Origin: a virus
Strand: one strand, 5' to 3'
Length of the DNA stretch: 39,320 nucleotides
Virus record (IMG/VR): IMGVR_UViG_3300032164_000030
Span: 1-39,320 of that record
Every line of letters begins with the position of its first letter. The first letter of the stretch is position 1. Of this stretch, positions 8,186 to 14,931 are shown one piece after another. Below the pieces are notes generated by a model that did not search any database, was not told the origin of the DNA, and saw only the letters and a program-made list of their open reading frames with translations. Both the position numbers and the translations under genes were made by a program.

Positions 8186-10135
8186 ATGAAAAATTTTAAT
8201 ACATTTTTAACCGAACTTTATTTAATAGAAGGTTTGCAGGATTTGAGAAATTTACTTGGTATAAAACACAAACCGGAACAACCCTATAAAGTTCGAGACT
8301 ACTCTGGTCGTCTTATAGATTCTCATTCTACCGAAGCTGGTGCTAAAGAAATAGCAAACAATGTCGTAAATAAAGGACAATTTAAAGTGGCGCGTGTCCA
8401 CGGACCTAATTTAAACGTCGTTCATGATACTAGTACTGGTAAATTCCTTTTACATAAAGGTGGAAAACCATCAGAACAAGATTCTTTAATTAGTGTACAT
8501 AATACGCCGGAAGAGGCGGTAAAAGCCACAAAGGACTTCAGATCGGCGGCCCGTTTACCGGAAAACCGAAAAGAATCTTTGTCCATACCTCATTTCCATG
8601 TACAAGATTCTAGTGGCAAAGTATTACACAGTACATTGGATGATATGCCGGCAAAAAGAGTACCTGATGAACCGTCATTAAAATCTACACAAAGGAAAGT
8701 ACCTATAGTAGCTCCAGAAAAGCCAGCAGTATATCCACGTAAAGAAGGTGGAGAGGTATATAAACTTCCGGTAACTTCGGATCAATCTAAAGGAAGAACC
8801 CATTCTGTTCATCCATTCGCACCAGGTACACCAGCACCCGAAACCGAACTATCGGCAGTAAAACATACCGGAGCAGTAACAAAGAAACCAGAAAAACAAT
8901 ATTTAAATGCTCCCGAATTGACCACAGGAAACAGACGAGCTATGGAGTTCGGTTCAAAAGATTTGGTAGGTGGTCCTAAGTTAGGCCAAGGTAGGCATAC
9001 ACCGGCCCAAAAAGAATTAATTAAAACTCAAGTTGCGAAAGATATAACCAAATTACCAACAGAAACGGTACATGTAAAAATTAAAAAAAACCCCGAAGAA
9101 ATAGAAGCGGAAAATAAAGCTAATGTTAAAGCTGGTAATAAAGTTGATGTAGACCCACATAAAATTGTATCTTCACAACAAAAAATACATACAACTGGTC
9201 CGGGCCCTATGTCCAAAGAACAAATGAAAAAAGTTGGTTATCCAATTCAAAGAATGGGCGGAGAAGATACTACTTGGTCTTTTAAAAATGAAAAAGGAGA
9301 AACCGTAGACACTGGATATAGAATGGCCACTGCCATACATCCGGAATATCAACACCTTTTCGGTGGGCACAATACACATAATTTTAAAACTGGACACTCG
9401 TGGACTAGAGAAATATCAGAAAAACCAGAAGGTATTACCTCTTGGATGAAAGATGATGGACCATATACATTACATCACCATGAAACCGGCGAACAAATAG
9501 GACAATCGATTGGACATATAGGATACGCTAGGCAACATGCTAAGGAAATAGCTGGAGGAAGCCACGAACACGCGAGAGTAACGAATCAAGAAAATTTGAT
9601 GAATAGGATAGTAAAGGTAAGTAAAGGCAGAGATCCTGGTCCAGCCGCCGAAAAGTTGAGTGGACATCATGTTGTTATAAAAAATAAAGAAGGAAAAGTT
9701 GTAGGTCATACTGATCCAGATAAACAACATCTTTTTTCAAAACCAGAACCATCTAAGACTATATTAAATGTGAATAAACAATTAAAAACGGATAAAAAAG
9801 GTATCATACGTGTAGGAGCTTTAAACCCCGAAAATGTTCAACGGCGAACTGGTTCGGAAACAGGAACTCCAGGAAAAAGTTGGAATCAAGGACTTGGACA
9901 CGATCCGGTTATTGCTGGAGCAAGAAGTTCGTCTTCTAAACCTATTAGATTTAGATCCGAAGAACCACCTAAAAAACCCGAAGAAAAGAAAATACCTAAA
10001 GGCAAACCATCACCTCATGCAGGCCGTGCCCAAAATCTTGAGGGCAGAGCACCACATACAGAATCACCCGAACCAGCAAAACAGACATTGGCACAAAGAG
10101 CAATAGATTATATGGTTAAAGCAAGGAAAAAATAA
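8186..10135 (+). CDS. Large basic repeat protein with capsid-targeting-like N-terminus, 649 aa
   Basis: AAGGAA precedes the ATG. The N-terminus MKNFNTFLTELYLIEGLQ again fits a T4-type targeting peptide with an L-T-E cleavage site. The body is Lys/His/Pro-rich and basic. It repeats a short strand-turn-strand motif, x-V-x-D/N-x-x-G-K-h-h: YKVRDYSGRLIDS (~35), FHVQDSSGKVLHS (~140), WSFKNEKGETVDT (~370), HVVIKNKEGKVVGH (~500). The tail is low-complexity Lys/Pro. It may be an internal head protein delivered with the DNA. No enzymatic motif seen. Confidence 0.6.
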   Translation: MKNFNTFLTELYLIEGLQDLRNLLGIKHKPEQPYKVRDYSGRLIDSHSTEAGAKEIANNVVNKGQFKVARVHGPNLNVVHDTSTGKFLLHKGGKPSEQDSLISVHNTPEEAVKATKDFRSAARLPENRKESLSIPHFHVQDSSGKVLHSTLDDMPAKRVPDEPSLKSTQRKVPIVAPEKPAVYPRKEGGEVYKLPVTSDQSKGRTHSVHPFAPGTPAPETELSAVKHTGAVTKKPEKQYLNAPELTTGNRRAMEFGSKDLVGGPKLGQGRHTPAQKELIKTQVAKDITKLPTETVHVKIKKNPEEIEAENKANVKAGNKVDVDPHKIVSSQQKIHTTGPGPMSKEQMKKVGYPIQRMGGEDTTWSFKNEKGETVDTGYRMATAIHPEYQHLFGGHNTHNFKTGHSWTREISEKPEGITSWMKDDGPYTLHHHETGEQIGQSIGHIGYARQHAKEIAGGSHEHARVTNQENLMNRIVKVSKGRDPGPAAEKLSGHHVVIKNKEGKVVGHTDPDKQHLFSKPEPSKTILNVNKQLKTDKKGIIRVGALNPENVQRRTGSETGTPGKSWNQGLGHDPVIAGARSSSSKPIRFRSEEPPKKPEEKKIPKGKPSPHAGRAQNLEGRAPHTESPEPAKQTLAQRAIDYMVKARKK

Positions 10136-10801
10136 GTGGCTGTTAATCCATATTTTTCGTTCAATCAACTTGGGAACCATAACGAACAATTCTTAATTGA
10201 GAACCTTTTAGAAGAATCAATCAAGATGTATGGTATGGATGTCAAGTATATCCAAAGAAATGCCGTCGACCTGGATACATTATTTGGTGAAGCTCCTTTA
10301 AGCATGTTTGAACGGGCTTTTGATATTGAAATGTATTTTGATAATCCTCAAGGATTTACAGGAGATAAAACCTTTATCAGTAAGTTTGTGGGTCTATCTG
10401 TTTCTCCTTCTGCCGTTTTCATGGTATCTAAACGAAGATTCTCCGAAGTTTTAAAACCAGATTCTCATTATCAAGATGTTCGGCCATTGGAAGGCGATCT
10501 TCTTTATGTTCCGATGACTAAAGATTTCTGGGAAATTAAGTTCGTCGACCACGAAACACCATTCTTTCAATTGATGCAAGTAGGTATGTGGAAATTATCT
10601 GTAGAGAAATTTGTTTATAGTTCGGAACGAATGTCTACAGGTATAAATGAATTAGATAGATTGGAAACCAATTATTCGCACGATGGTAGTATTCCAGAAA
10701 CTGATGGATTAGCTGATAACGAATTATTACAAACCGAAGCTAATATTAGTGGAAACTTTTCGGATGAAGATCCATTTTCTGAAGGTGAATATCATGATTA
10801 G
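10136..10801 (+). CDS. gp14: Neck protein, T4 gp14-like
   Basis: GTG start directly after the previous stop. The sequence follows the gp14 family: AVNPYFSFNQLG, then FLIENLLEESIKMYGMDVKY, then LDTLFGEAPLSMFERAFDIE, then RPLEGDLLYVPMTKDFWEIK, then ETPFFQLMQVGMWKLSVEKF. gp14 joins gp13 to seal the head and receive the tail. The length (221) is slightly below T4 gp14, and the C-terminal ~30 residues are very acidic (SDEDPFSEGEYHD). The next gene overlaps by 8 bases. Confidence 0.85.
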   Translation: MAVNPYFSFNQLGNHNEQFLIENLLEESIKMYGMDVKYIQRNAVDLDTLFGEAPLSMFERAFDIEMYFDNPQGFTGDKTFISKFVGLSVSPSAVFMVSKRRFSEVLKPDSHYQDVRPLEGDLLYVPMTKDFWEIKFVDHETPFFQLMQVGMWKLSVEKFVYSSERMSTGINELDRLETNYSHDGSIPETDGLADNELLQTEANISGNFSDEDPFSEGEYHD

Positions 10802-11312
10802 TACAAAAGAAACATTAGTCCAGGTGCAATGTAAATGTAATATCTTGGCAGTTTTAGAATATATTGGTTTCAAATATATTCCAAAGGTTATAGAATTGCG
10901 TAAAGATAGGATTTTTATTGACCACGATCCCGCCTTTATTTTTCGTGTAGAAAATTTGTTGGATAATCCTAGTTGTGAAGAATTACATTTCAAACAAGAA
11001 ATTCCGAATGATAAGTTACATCCTGGTGTTCTTCATTCTTGGAGAGAATTAGTAACCATTTGTGCTATGCAAGTATGCGAACACCAGGATAAGATTGAAT
11101 TGGATATTGATATTGGTGGTGCCTTAACCGATGCTGTTGGGCTATTTACACATTTAGGTGAAATATTAGCTCATAAATTTGGTGAAGGAAAAACTAATCC
11201 ATTCCGAATTCGAAAACTATTAAAGAGATTCCGAAAAATTGATGTCCCCGAAATCACAGCCAAAAATGTAGACTTTTATTTATCCCTCTACAGCGAACAC
11301 ACCGTTAGTTGA
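10794..11312 (+). CDS. Hypothetical protein coupled to gp14, 172 aa
   Basis: The ATG at 10794 overlaps the gp14 stop, with AAGGTGA upstream. The upstream in-frame GTG lies within gp14 and is less likely. The soluble product has an acidic N-terminal half and a basic patch (FRIRKLLKRFRKID) near the end. Three Cys early (VQCKCN, NPSCEEL) do not form a clear zinc site. It ends the rightward neck unit and overlaps the first leftward gene tail-to-tail by 33 bases. Confidence 0.65.
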   Translation: MISTKETLVQVQCKCNILAVLEYIGFKYIPKVIELRKDRIFIDHDPAFIFRVENLLDNPSCEELHFKQEIPNDKLHPGVLHSWRELVTICAMQVCEHQDKIELDIDIGGALTDAVGLFTHLGEILAHKFGEGKTNPFRIRKLLKRFRKIDVPEITAKNVDFYLSLYSEHTVS

Positions 11313-11462
11313 TATGTCCGTGTAGGATAAACGTTTTACAAACTTTTTATCCAATGGATAAAATTCGTGTTCTCCATCTGACCAAACAATTTCAACCGTT
11401 TTGGTTTCAAATGAGCTACCTAATTGAAACCGAATATCTACGATTTTTCTATTTTTGAGCAT
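11280..11462 (-). CDS. Small hypothetical protein, 60 aa
   Basis: Last gene of the leftward block. Starts 7 bases after the preceding membrane ORF and overlaps the convergent gene 10794 by 33 bases. The product is beta-rich (IVDIRFQLGSSFETKTVEIVW, then DGEHEFYPLDKKFVKRL), which looks like true coding sequence. No family recognised and no clear ribosome site. Confidence 0.45.
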   Translation of the reverse strand: MLKNRKIVDIRFQLGSSFETKTVEIVWSDGEHEFYPLDKKFVKRLSYTDISTNGVFAVEG

Positions 11463-11468
11463 AAGTTT

Positions 11469-11645
11469 TTATTTATTTCCCCAGGTTGAAGTATGATCCA
11501 TTCCATCTATCAACAATAGAAATCCGTAACATAATCCCCACATCATAAACGAATAAATAAGCATTATAATCGGTAATTTAATTGTAACGAAAAATAAGGC
11601 ACGAAAAATGTTTTGGGTTAAATCAGTTAATAGATTACTTAACAT
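11469..11645 (-). CDS. Small membrane protein, 58 aa
   Basis: Begins MLSNLLTDLTQNIFRAL. One long or two short hydrophobic segments span residues ~16-46 (FFVTIKLPIIMLIYSF, MMWGLCYGFLLLI), and the tail is polar. The promoter at 11652-11680 ends six bases before the ATG, so the message is probably leaderless. Function unknown; small phage membrane proteins of this kind often act in lysis timing or exclusion. Confidence 0.5.
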   Translation of the reverse strand: MLSNLLTDLTQNIFRALFFVTIKLPIIMLIYSFMMWGLCYGFLLLIDGMDHTSTWGNK

Positions 11646-11651
11646 AATATA

Positions 11652-11680
11652 ATTGTATCACAATTAACACACTATGTCAA
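11652..11680 (-). promoter_or_regulatory. Sigma70-like promoter, leaderless type
   Basis: On the minus strand TTGACA (11675-11680) and TACAAT (11652-11657) are separated by exactly 17 bases. TTGACA overlaps the stop of gene 11677. The predicted start falls on or next to the ATG at 11645. Confidence 0.6.
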
Positions 11681-11859
11681 TTCCCTTTCTTTAGTTTCAA
11701 CAACTTATAATCATCCAAATCCTTATCAAACCTACCTTCTTTGGCATGTTCGTATATTATTTCAACTTCTTCGGGTGTGTGTGCAGATAGAAACTGTATC
11801 TGCACACACCCTATTAAATACTCCGCGTATTCTATTCTAAGATTGTTCTTCCATCTCAA
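11677..11859 (-). CDS. Small hypothetical protein, about 60 aa
   Basis: Helical, charged product (AHTPEEVEIIYEHAKEGRFD, then DDYKLLKLKKGN). The only upstream start in frame is a TTG, overlapping the end of gene 11837 by 23 bases, so the start is uncertain. A perfect 13-bp inverted repeat lies inside the frame at 11777-11809. Family not recognised. Confidence 0.4.
   Translation of the reverse strand: MRWKNNLRIEYAEYLIGCVQIQFLSAHTPEEVEIIYEHAKEGRFDKDLDDYKLLKLKKGN
11777..11809. repeat. 13-bp perfect inverted repeat inside a gene
   Basis: GTGTGTGCAGATA (11777-11789) and its complement (11797-11809) are separated by 7 bases. No T-run follows on either strand. It could be an operator-like site or an RNA hairpin within gene 11677. 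Confidence 0.7.
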
Positions 11860-12172
11860 TTTGTATACTTACCAATTCATCTCTTCGTGCCGATTGACAC
11901 CAATCGAGTTGAAGAGGAGTATAATCTTCGAAATATTCTTTGTCTGTATCACCAGGCTGTAATATTAAAAAGCTAAGTAGGCAGGCGATGGTTGGCCTCG
12001 AATCATCCGCGTATGGGGGAGACCCACAAAAGTCTCCTCCGGAGAAAATTATACGCCGTCCATCTTTTAACTCATAGTCTAATCGAGTTTGACCACGATA
12101 ATCTTGGCTGTTAGTATCCCAAAGTCGTAGAGTGAATCCATTTTGGCGCCATATTTTGATTAAGTCTCTCAT
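11837..12172 (-). CDS. Hypothetical protein, 111 aa
   Basis: The ATG directly follows the stop of gene 12173 (TAAATG). Soluble product with an N-terminal basic helix (RDLIKIWRQNGFTLRLWDT) and a central loop FSGGDFCGSPPYADDS followed by a hydrophobic helix (ACLLSFLIL). No known motif recognised. Confidence 0.6.
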   Translation of the reverse strand: MRDLIKIWRQNGFTLRLWDTNSQDYRGQTRLDYELKDGRRIIFSGGDFCGSPPYADDSRPTIACLLSFLILQPGDTDKEYFEDYTPLQLDWCQSARRDELVSIQIEMEEQS

Positions 12173-12382
12173 TTAAGCACCATATCCTTTGCAGTGTTCG
12201 GATAATGTACACAAAAGATGGTTATAATCTCCAGATTTTGCCTCATTTAAAACAGCCGTAATTTCTTCCTGCGACCAACCTTCTTTTCGAGCTTGTGTTC
12301 TCCATGCTCCCATGAGAGAATATGCGTTACCATCTAACCCAACAAGCCTTAACTTAACTGGTTTTCTGTTTATTTTTTCCAT
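12173..12382 (-). CDS. Conserved small phage protein (VGLDGNAYSLMG type), 69 aa
   Basis: The pattern VKLRLVGLDGNAYSLMGAWR, then GWSQEEITAVLNEAKSGDYN, then HLLCTL matches a common, uncharacterised phage protein that I recognise from many genomes by its DGNAF/Y...SGDYxHLL signature. Small alpha/beta protein without known activity. It lies within the coupled leftward block. Confidence 0.7.
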   Translation of the reverse strand: MEKINRKPVKLRLVGLDGNAYSLMGAWRTQARKEGWSQEEITAVLNEAKSGDYNHLLCTLSEHCKGYGA

Positions 12383-12385
12383 GAT

Positions 12386-12760
12386 TTATATTTTCCTTTT
12401 GCCTAATCCTTTTAATACTTTAATCAAATTTTTCCTCGAATGCGGATATAAAAAGAATTGTATCGGATATTCTCCCGTACATTGTGGTACGAATATTACG
12501 GTTGCCCCCATATAAGATGTTTTGCTGGAATGTTCGATAATGATTAATTCCGAAGTAGAGTGTACCATATCATCGCACGTCACAATAAATACTTGTTTAG
12601 GATAATCAAGCGCCCATCTTTCAATGGCCGCCATAAGCGGATAACCATGTTTTTTAAATTTACCATCGGAGTCTTGAAACCGCTTACAAAATTTATGGTA
12701 AACCTCATGCACATTTAACCAGTTTTCGTCTTGGATTACTAGTCCTTTATTTTTAGCCAT
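12386..12760 (-). CDS. Hypothetical protein, 124 aa
   Basis: AAGGAG lies before the ATG, which overlaps the stop of the upstream membrane ORF (TAATG). The soluble product has strands KQVFIVTCDDMVHSTSELII and ATVIFVPQCTGEYPIQFFLY, so probably an alpha/beta fold. No signature recognised. Confidence 0.6.
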   Translation of the reverse strand: MAKNKGLVIQDENWLNVHEVYHKFCKRFQDSDGKFKKHGYPLMAAIERWALDYPKQVFIVTCDDMVHSTSELIIIEHSSKTSYMGATVIFVPQCTGEYPIQFFLYPHSRKNLIKVLKGLGKRKI

Positions 12761-12885
12761 TAAGTTCTCCTTAAAAACTTAGATACGACATTACCCAATA
12801 TGAATTGACCGAAAAGCATCCCAACTAATAAACTTTTTGGATCTAAATGTTTAATCCATTCAAAGATATCGGATGCTATTTTCAT
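12760..12885 (-). CDS. Small membrane protein, 41 aa
   Basis: An amphipathic N-terminus (MKIASDIFEWIKHLD) precedes one TM helix (LLVGMLFGQFILGNVV) and a basic end (KFLRRT). The start overlaps the upstream stop (ATGA) and the stop overlaps the downstream ATG (TAATG), which supports real translation in a chain of coupled genes. Confidence 0.6.
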   Translation of the reverse strand: MKIASDIFEWIKHLDPKSLLVGMLFGQFILGNVVSKFLRRT

Positions 12886-13133
12886 AATTGAGTCCAACTA
12901 CAGGGTTTTTCTAATTCGATGTATAAGGAATCTAAATAAGATTTTTCCGCGCGAAATGGATCGGAAATATCTCCTTCCTCTGATTGTACGAGATACACCT
13001 TTCGATTATACGTGCAATAAAACGGGCAGAAATTACCCAAAGGGATACATTTAATAACCCGTTCAATTACTATACCTAAAGATTTTATAGCGATTTTGTA
13101 TTTCTTAGGTTTTCGTTTCTGATAACTTCTCAT
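12882..13133 (-). CDS. Hypothetical basic protein, about 83 aa
   Basis: The ATG at 13133 has GAGTGAG upstream; a TTG at 13199 would add 22 residues but has no ribosome site. The product opens MRSYQKRKPKKYKIAIK and has a Cys pair (NFCPFYCTYN) mid-protein. The stop overlaps the next gene. No family recognised. Confidence 0.55.
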   Translation of the reverse strand: MRSYQKRKPKKYKIAIKSLGIVIERVIKCIPLGNFCPFYCTYNRKVYLVQSEEGDISDPFRAEKSYLDSLYIELEKPCSWTQL

Positions 13134-13203
13134 AGTCTCACTCTTTCCGATGCATTCTAGCATCGTTTGCCCGCAAATGCCTGTATAGGCAATCTTCAAT
13201 TAC

Positions 13204-13446
13204 TCAACGAAACAGTAAGTTTTTATCGTGTCCTAGATGCCAAAGATTGCACCAAATGCAACGGTACGAATGTAAGTCGCGTCCACTTTTCATTCGGCTT
13301 CTAGCATATTTGGCGCGTTCTTCTGAAACGAAGCCGTATTTCATACCACAAGATCGAATTTTTGTTGGTTTTCCATTACTTTCAACTTCAGGTCTACCAA
13401 AACAATGCTTTACAAACTCACCATTGGTTATTTTTGGTATTCTCAT
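13204..13446 (-). CDS. Small zinc-ribbon-like phage protein, 80 aa
   Basis: C-terminal HSYRCIWCNLWHLGHDK has CxxC plus two His, a half-ribbon seen in many small phage proteins. The N-terminus (RIPKITNGEFVKHCFGRPE) holds further Cys residues. It probably binds one zinc; the role is unknown. Confidence 0.6.
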   Translation of the reverse strand: MRIPKITNGEFVKHCFGRPEVESNGKPTKIRSCGMKYGFVSEERAKYARSRMKSGRDLHSYRCIWCNLWHLGHDKNLLFR

Positions 13447-13449
13447 ATT

Positions 13450-13644
13450 TTACCTGCTATATGGGCTTAAAGAAGATCCTAAAGATATGGGTGGACCATA
13501 CCAAGCGTTCAAAAACTTGGTTGATTCTATCAAAGGTTTTTCCTCTTCTTTTCGTTTTTTCAACCTCTCCCTATAGTTAAACGTCTTTAGCTTACCTTTG
13601 CAGAATTTACAACTACCGCAATTACAACGGCTTTTTCGTGGCAT
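13450..13644 (-). CDS. Small Cys-rich phage protein (CNCGSCKFC type), 64 aa
   Basis: RCNCGSCKFCKGKLKTFNYR at residues 6-25 is a compact zinc-binding cluster common in phage and metagenomic ORFs. A basic coiled stretch (RLKKRKEEEKP) follows. GGGAGAT precedes the ATG. Confidence 0.6.
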   Translation of the reverse strand: MPRKSRCNCGSCKFCKGKLKTFNYRERLKKRKEEEKPLIESTKFLNAWYGPPISLGSSLSPYSR

Positions 13645-13649
13645 AACTT

Positions 13650-13787
13650 TTATCTCCCTTCATAACAACTTAAAGCTACAGCCTCACCATCAATATCAAT
13701 TTCATTAGGTAAAGGCTGAATTGTTACATAGACTTGTTTACCACACCAAATACAATGAGATACATAACCTCTATATAATCCATCCAT
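13650..13787 (-). CDS. Possible 45-residue zinc-ribbon ORF overlapping the SWIM gene
   Basis: Out of frame with gene 13724 and overlapping it by 64 bases. Reads MDGLYRGYVSHCIWCGKQVY and ends ALSCYEGR, with an acidic central strand; HCIWCGK looks like half a zinc knuckle. There is no ribosome site, so it may be a coupled gene or the shifted C-terminus of the SWIM protein. Confidence 0.4.
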   Translation of the reverse strand: MDGLYRGYVSHCIWCGKQVYVTIQPLPNEIDIDGEAVALSCYEGR

Positions 13788-14032
13788 TCTGGTACGGGTC
13801 GACCGGCTTTAATCCAATCGGCTACCATACCTAAGTGTTTACAATTACCTTTCGATCTATATGCTCCGGGGCAATTGCAACTCATTGGTTTGCCATCTTT
13901 TTTTCTTACTTTGATGGTATAAATTTGAGAGGGTTTTTTATTACCTTCGAACTTCGTTACTTCCACTTTATCGAAATTACCAAATTTTTCTATGGTATCC
14001 TTAAAGTAATATTCAAGAAAATGGTCTTTCAT
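13724..14032 (-). CDS. SWIM-type zinc finger protein, 102 aa
   Basis: SCNCPGAYRSKGNCKHLGMV (~residues 51-70) gives the CxCx(n)CxH SWIM signature, used for DNA or protein binding in recombination and chromatin proteins. The N-terminal half is a small beta-rich region (KVEVTKFEGNKKPSQIYTI). The C-terminal ~20 residues after DYIEVMY are overlapped by another frame. A role in replication or recombination is possible by family, but not shown here. Confidence 0.65.
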   Translation of the reverse strand: MKDHFLEYYFKDTIEKFGNFDKVEVTKFEGNKKPSQIYTIKVRKKDGKPMSCNCPGAYRSKGNCKHLGMVADWIKAGRPVPEWMDYIEVMYLIVFGVVNKSM

Positions 14033-14033
14033 A

Positions 14034-14369
14034 TTATCCTATTTCTTTAAATAATGAACCGTGGCTATCGTGCCACGCTTCAATTGAATCAAAATGGTCT
14101 TCCACTGCCGTGATGAATCTTTCTGGTTCGGAGGTATATTTTCGTCTTTCATAAATCCAACTTTCGAAAGCTTCTCTCCAATCCTCTATTACCTCGGAAT
14201 GTGTCCTGCCATCGGCTCCATCCATAGCCGCTTCCGCAACCCGGCGCGCCCTATCCGGTTCGTTAATAAAATCCACATCTTTTTCGGAGGACCACACCGC
14301 AACATATCCACTACGGATAAAACCGTCAACAAATCGTTTTATCCGTTTTTCAGATGATGGTGTTAACAT
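14034..14369 (-). CDS. Hypothetical acidic protein, 111 aa
   Basis: AAAGGG precedes the ATG, which overlaps the upstream gene by 20 bases. The product is helical and charged (RARRVAEAAMDGADGRTHSE, then DWREAFESWIYERRKY), with no Cys. Family not recognised. Confidence 0.6.
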   Translation of the reverse strand: MLTPSSEKRIKRFVDGFIRSGYVAVWSSEKDVDFINEPDRARRVAEAAMDGADGRTHSEVIEDWREAFESWIYERRKYTSEPERFITAVEDHFDSIEAWHDSHGSLFKEIG

Positions 14370-14589
14370 GTGCCCTTTCTAAATCGGCAATTAATCTCAA
14401 TGCGGTATCTTTCATCATGGTGACAAAAAGATCATGTATGTGTTTGGCAATATCTACCTCACCTAAAGAAATTAAATTGGTATCTATTACTTTGGCCGCA
14501 TAACTAAGAGTCTTTAAATCCATTAACATTATTCGGTCGTTGGTTCTTTTATATGCTTTTTGAGCATTTTTTCTGCGGTTGGACGACAC
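14350..14589 (-). CDS. Hypothetical helical protein, 79 aa
   Basis: GTG start with GAAAGGA upstream, two bases after the previous stop. Basic N-terminus (SSNRRKNAQKAYKRTNDR) followed by amphipathic helices (YAAKVIDTNLISLG, HIHDLFVTMMKDTALRLI). No motif recognised. Confidence 0.55.
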   Translation of the reverse strand: MSSNRRKNAQKAYKRTNDRIMLMDLKTLSYAAKVIDTNLISLGEVDIAKHIHDLFVTMMKDTALRLIADLERAHVNTII

Positions 14590-14591
14590 AC

Positions 14592-14885
14592 TTACATCCT
14601 TTCACGTTTAGCTCCACAGGCGCAAGGTCCTAATGCTTGTAATACGCCGCCTATATATCCATCGCCGCGTTCAATCTCACAACCAAAAACAGGATGATGA
14701 TATCGCTTTTCGTGTCCACACAAACAACATTTTTGGTGTGAGATTATATACTCAGTTTCTATGGCATTTGCTCTAGCCTCTCGGATCTCTTCCTCCAAAC
14801 ATTCGAAGTGGAATGATTCTCCACCATAATGTTTGGGCGCAATAGAACTTTCAATTTCCTTTTGACATATAGCGCATAGTATCAT
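14592..14885 (-). CDS. Zinc-binding protein with several Cys/His clusters, 97 aa
   Basis: First site LCAICQK with HFECLEEE, as in a LIM- or treble-clef-like fold. Second cluster CCLCGHEKRYHHPVFGCE with CACGAK. First gene of the 11.3-14.9 kb block, divergent from gp15 across a 46-base gap that must hold both promoters. Function unknown. Confidence 0.6.
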   Translation of the reverse strand: MILCAICQKEIESSIAPKHYGGESFHFECLEEEIREARANAIETEYIISHQKCCLCGHEKRYHHPVFGCEIERGDGYIGGVLQALGPCACGAKRERM

Positions 14886-14919
14886 AATCTATTATACTAC
14901 ATCTCCTTTCAAATGACAA

Positions 14920-14931
14920 CTAAATACTATT
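14920..14931 (+). promoter_or_regulatory. Late-type promoter of gp15
   Basis: CTAAATACTATT ends exactly at the ATG of gp15. CTAAATA is a near match to the T4 late box. Any start site would lie at or just past the ATG, and there is no Shine-Dalgarno in the gap, so the message may be leaderless. Confidence 0.5.
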
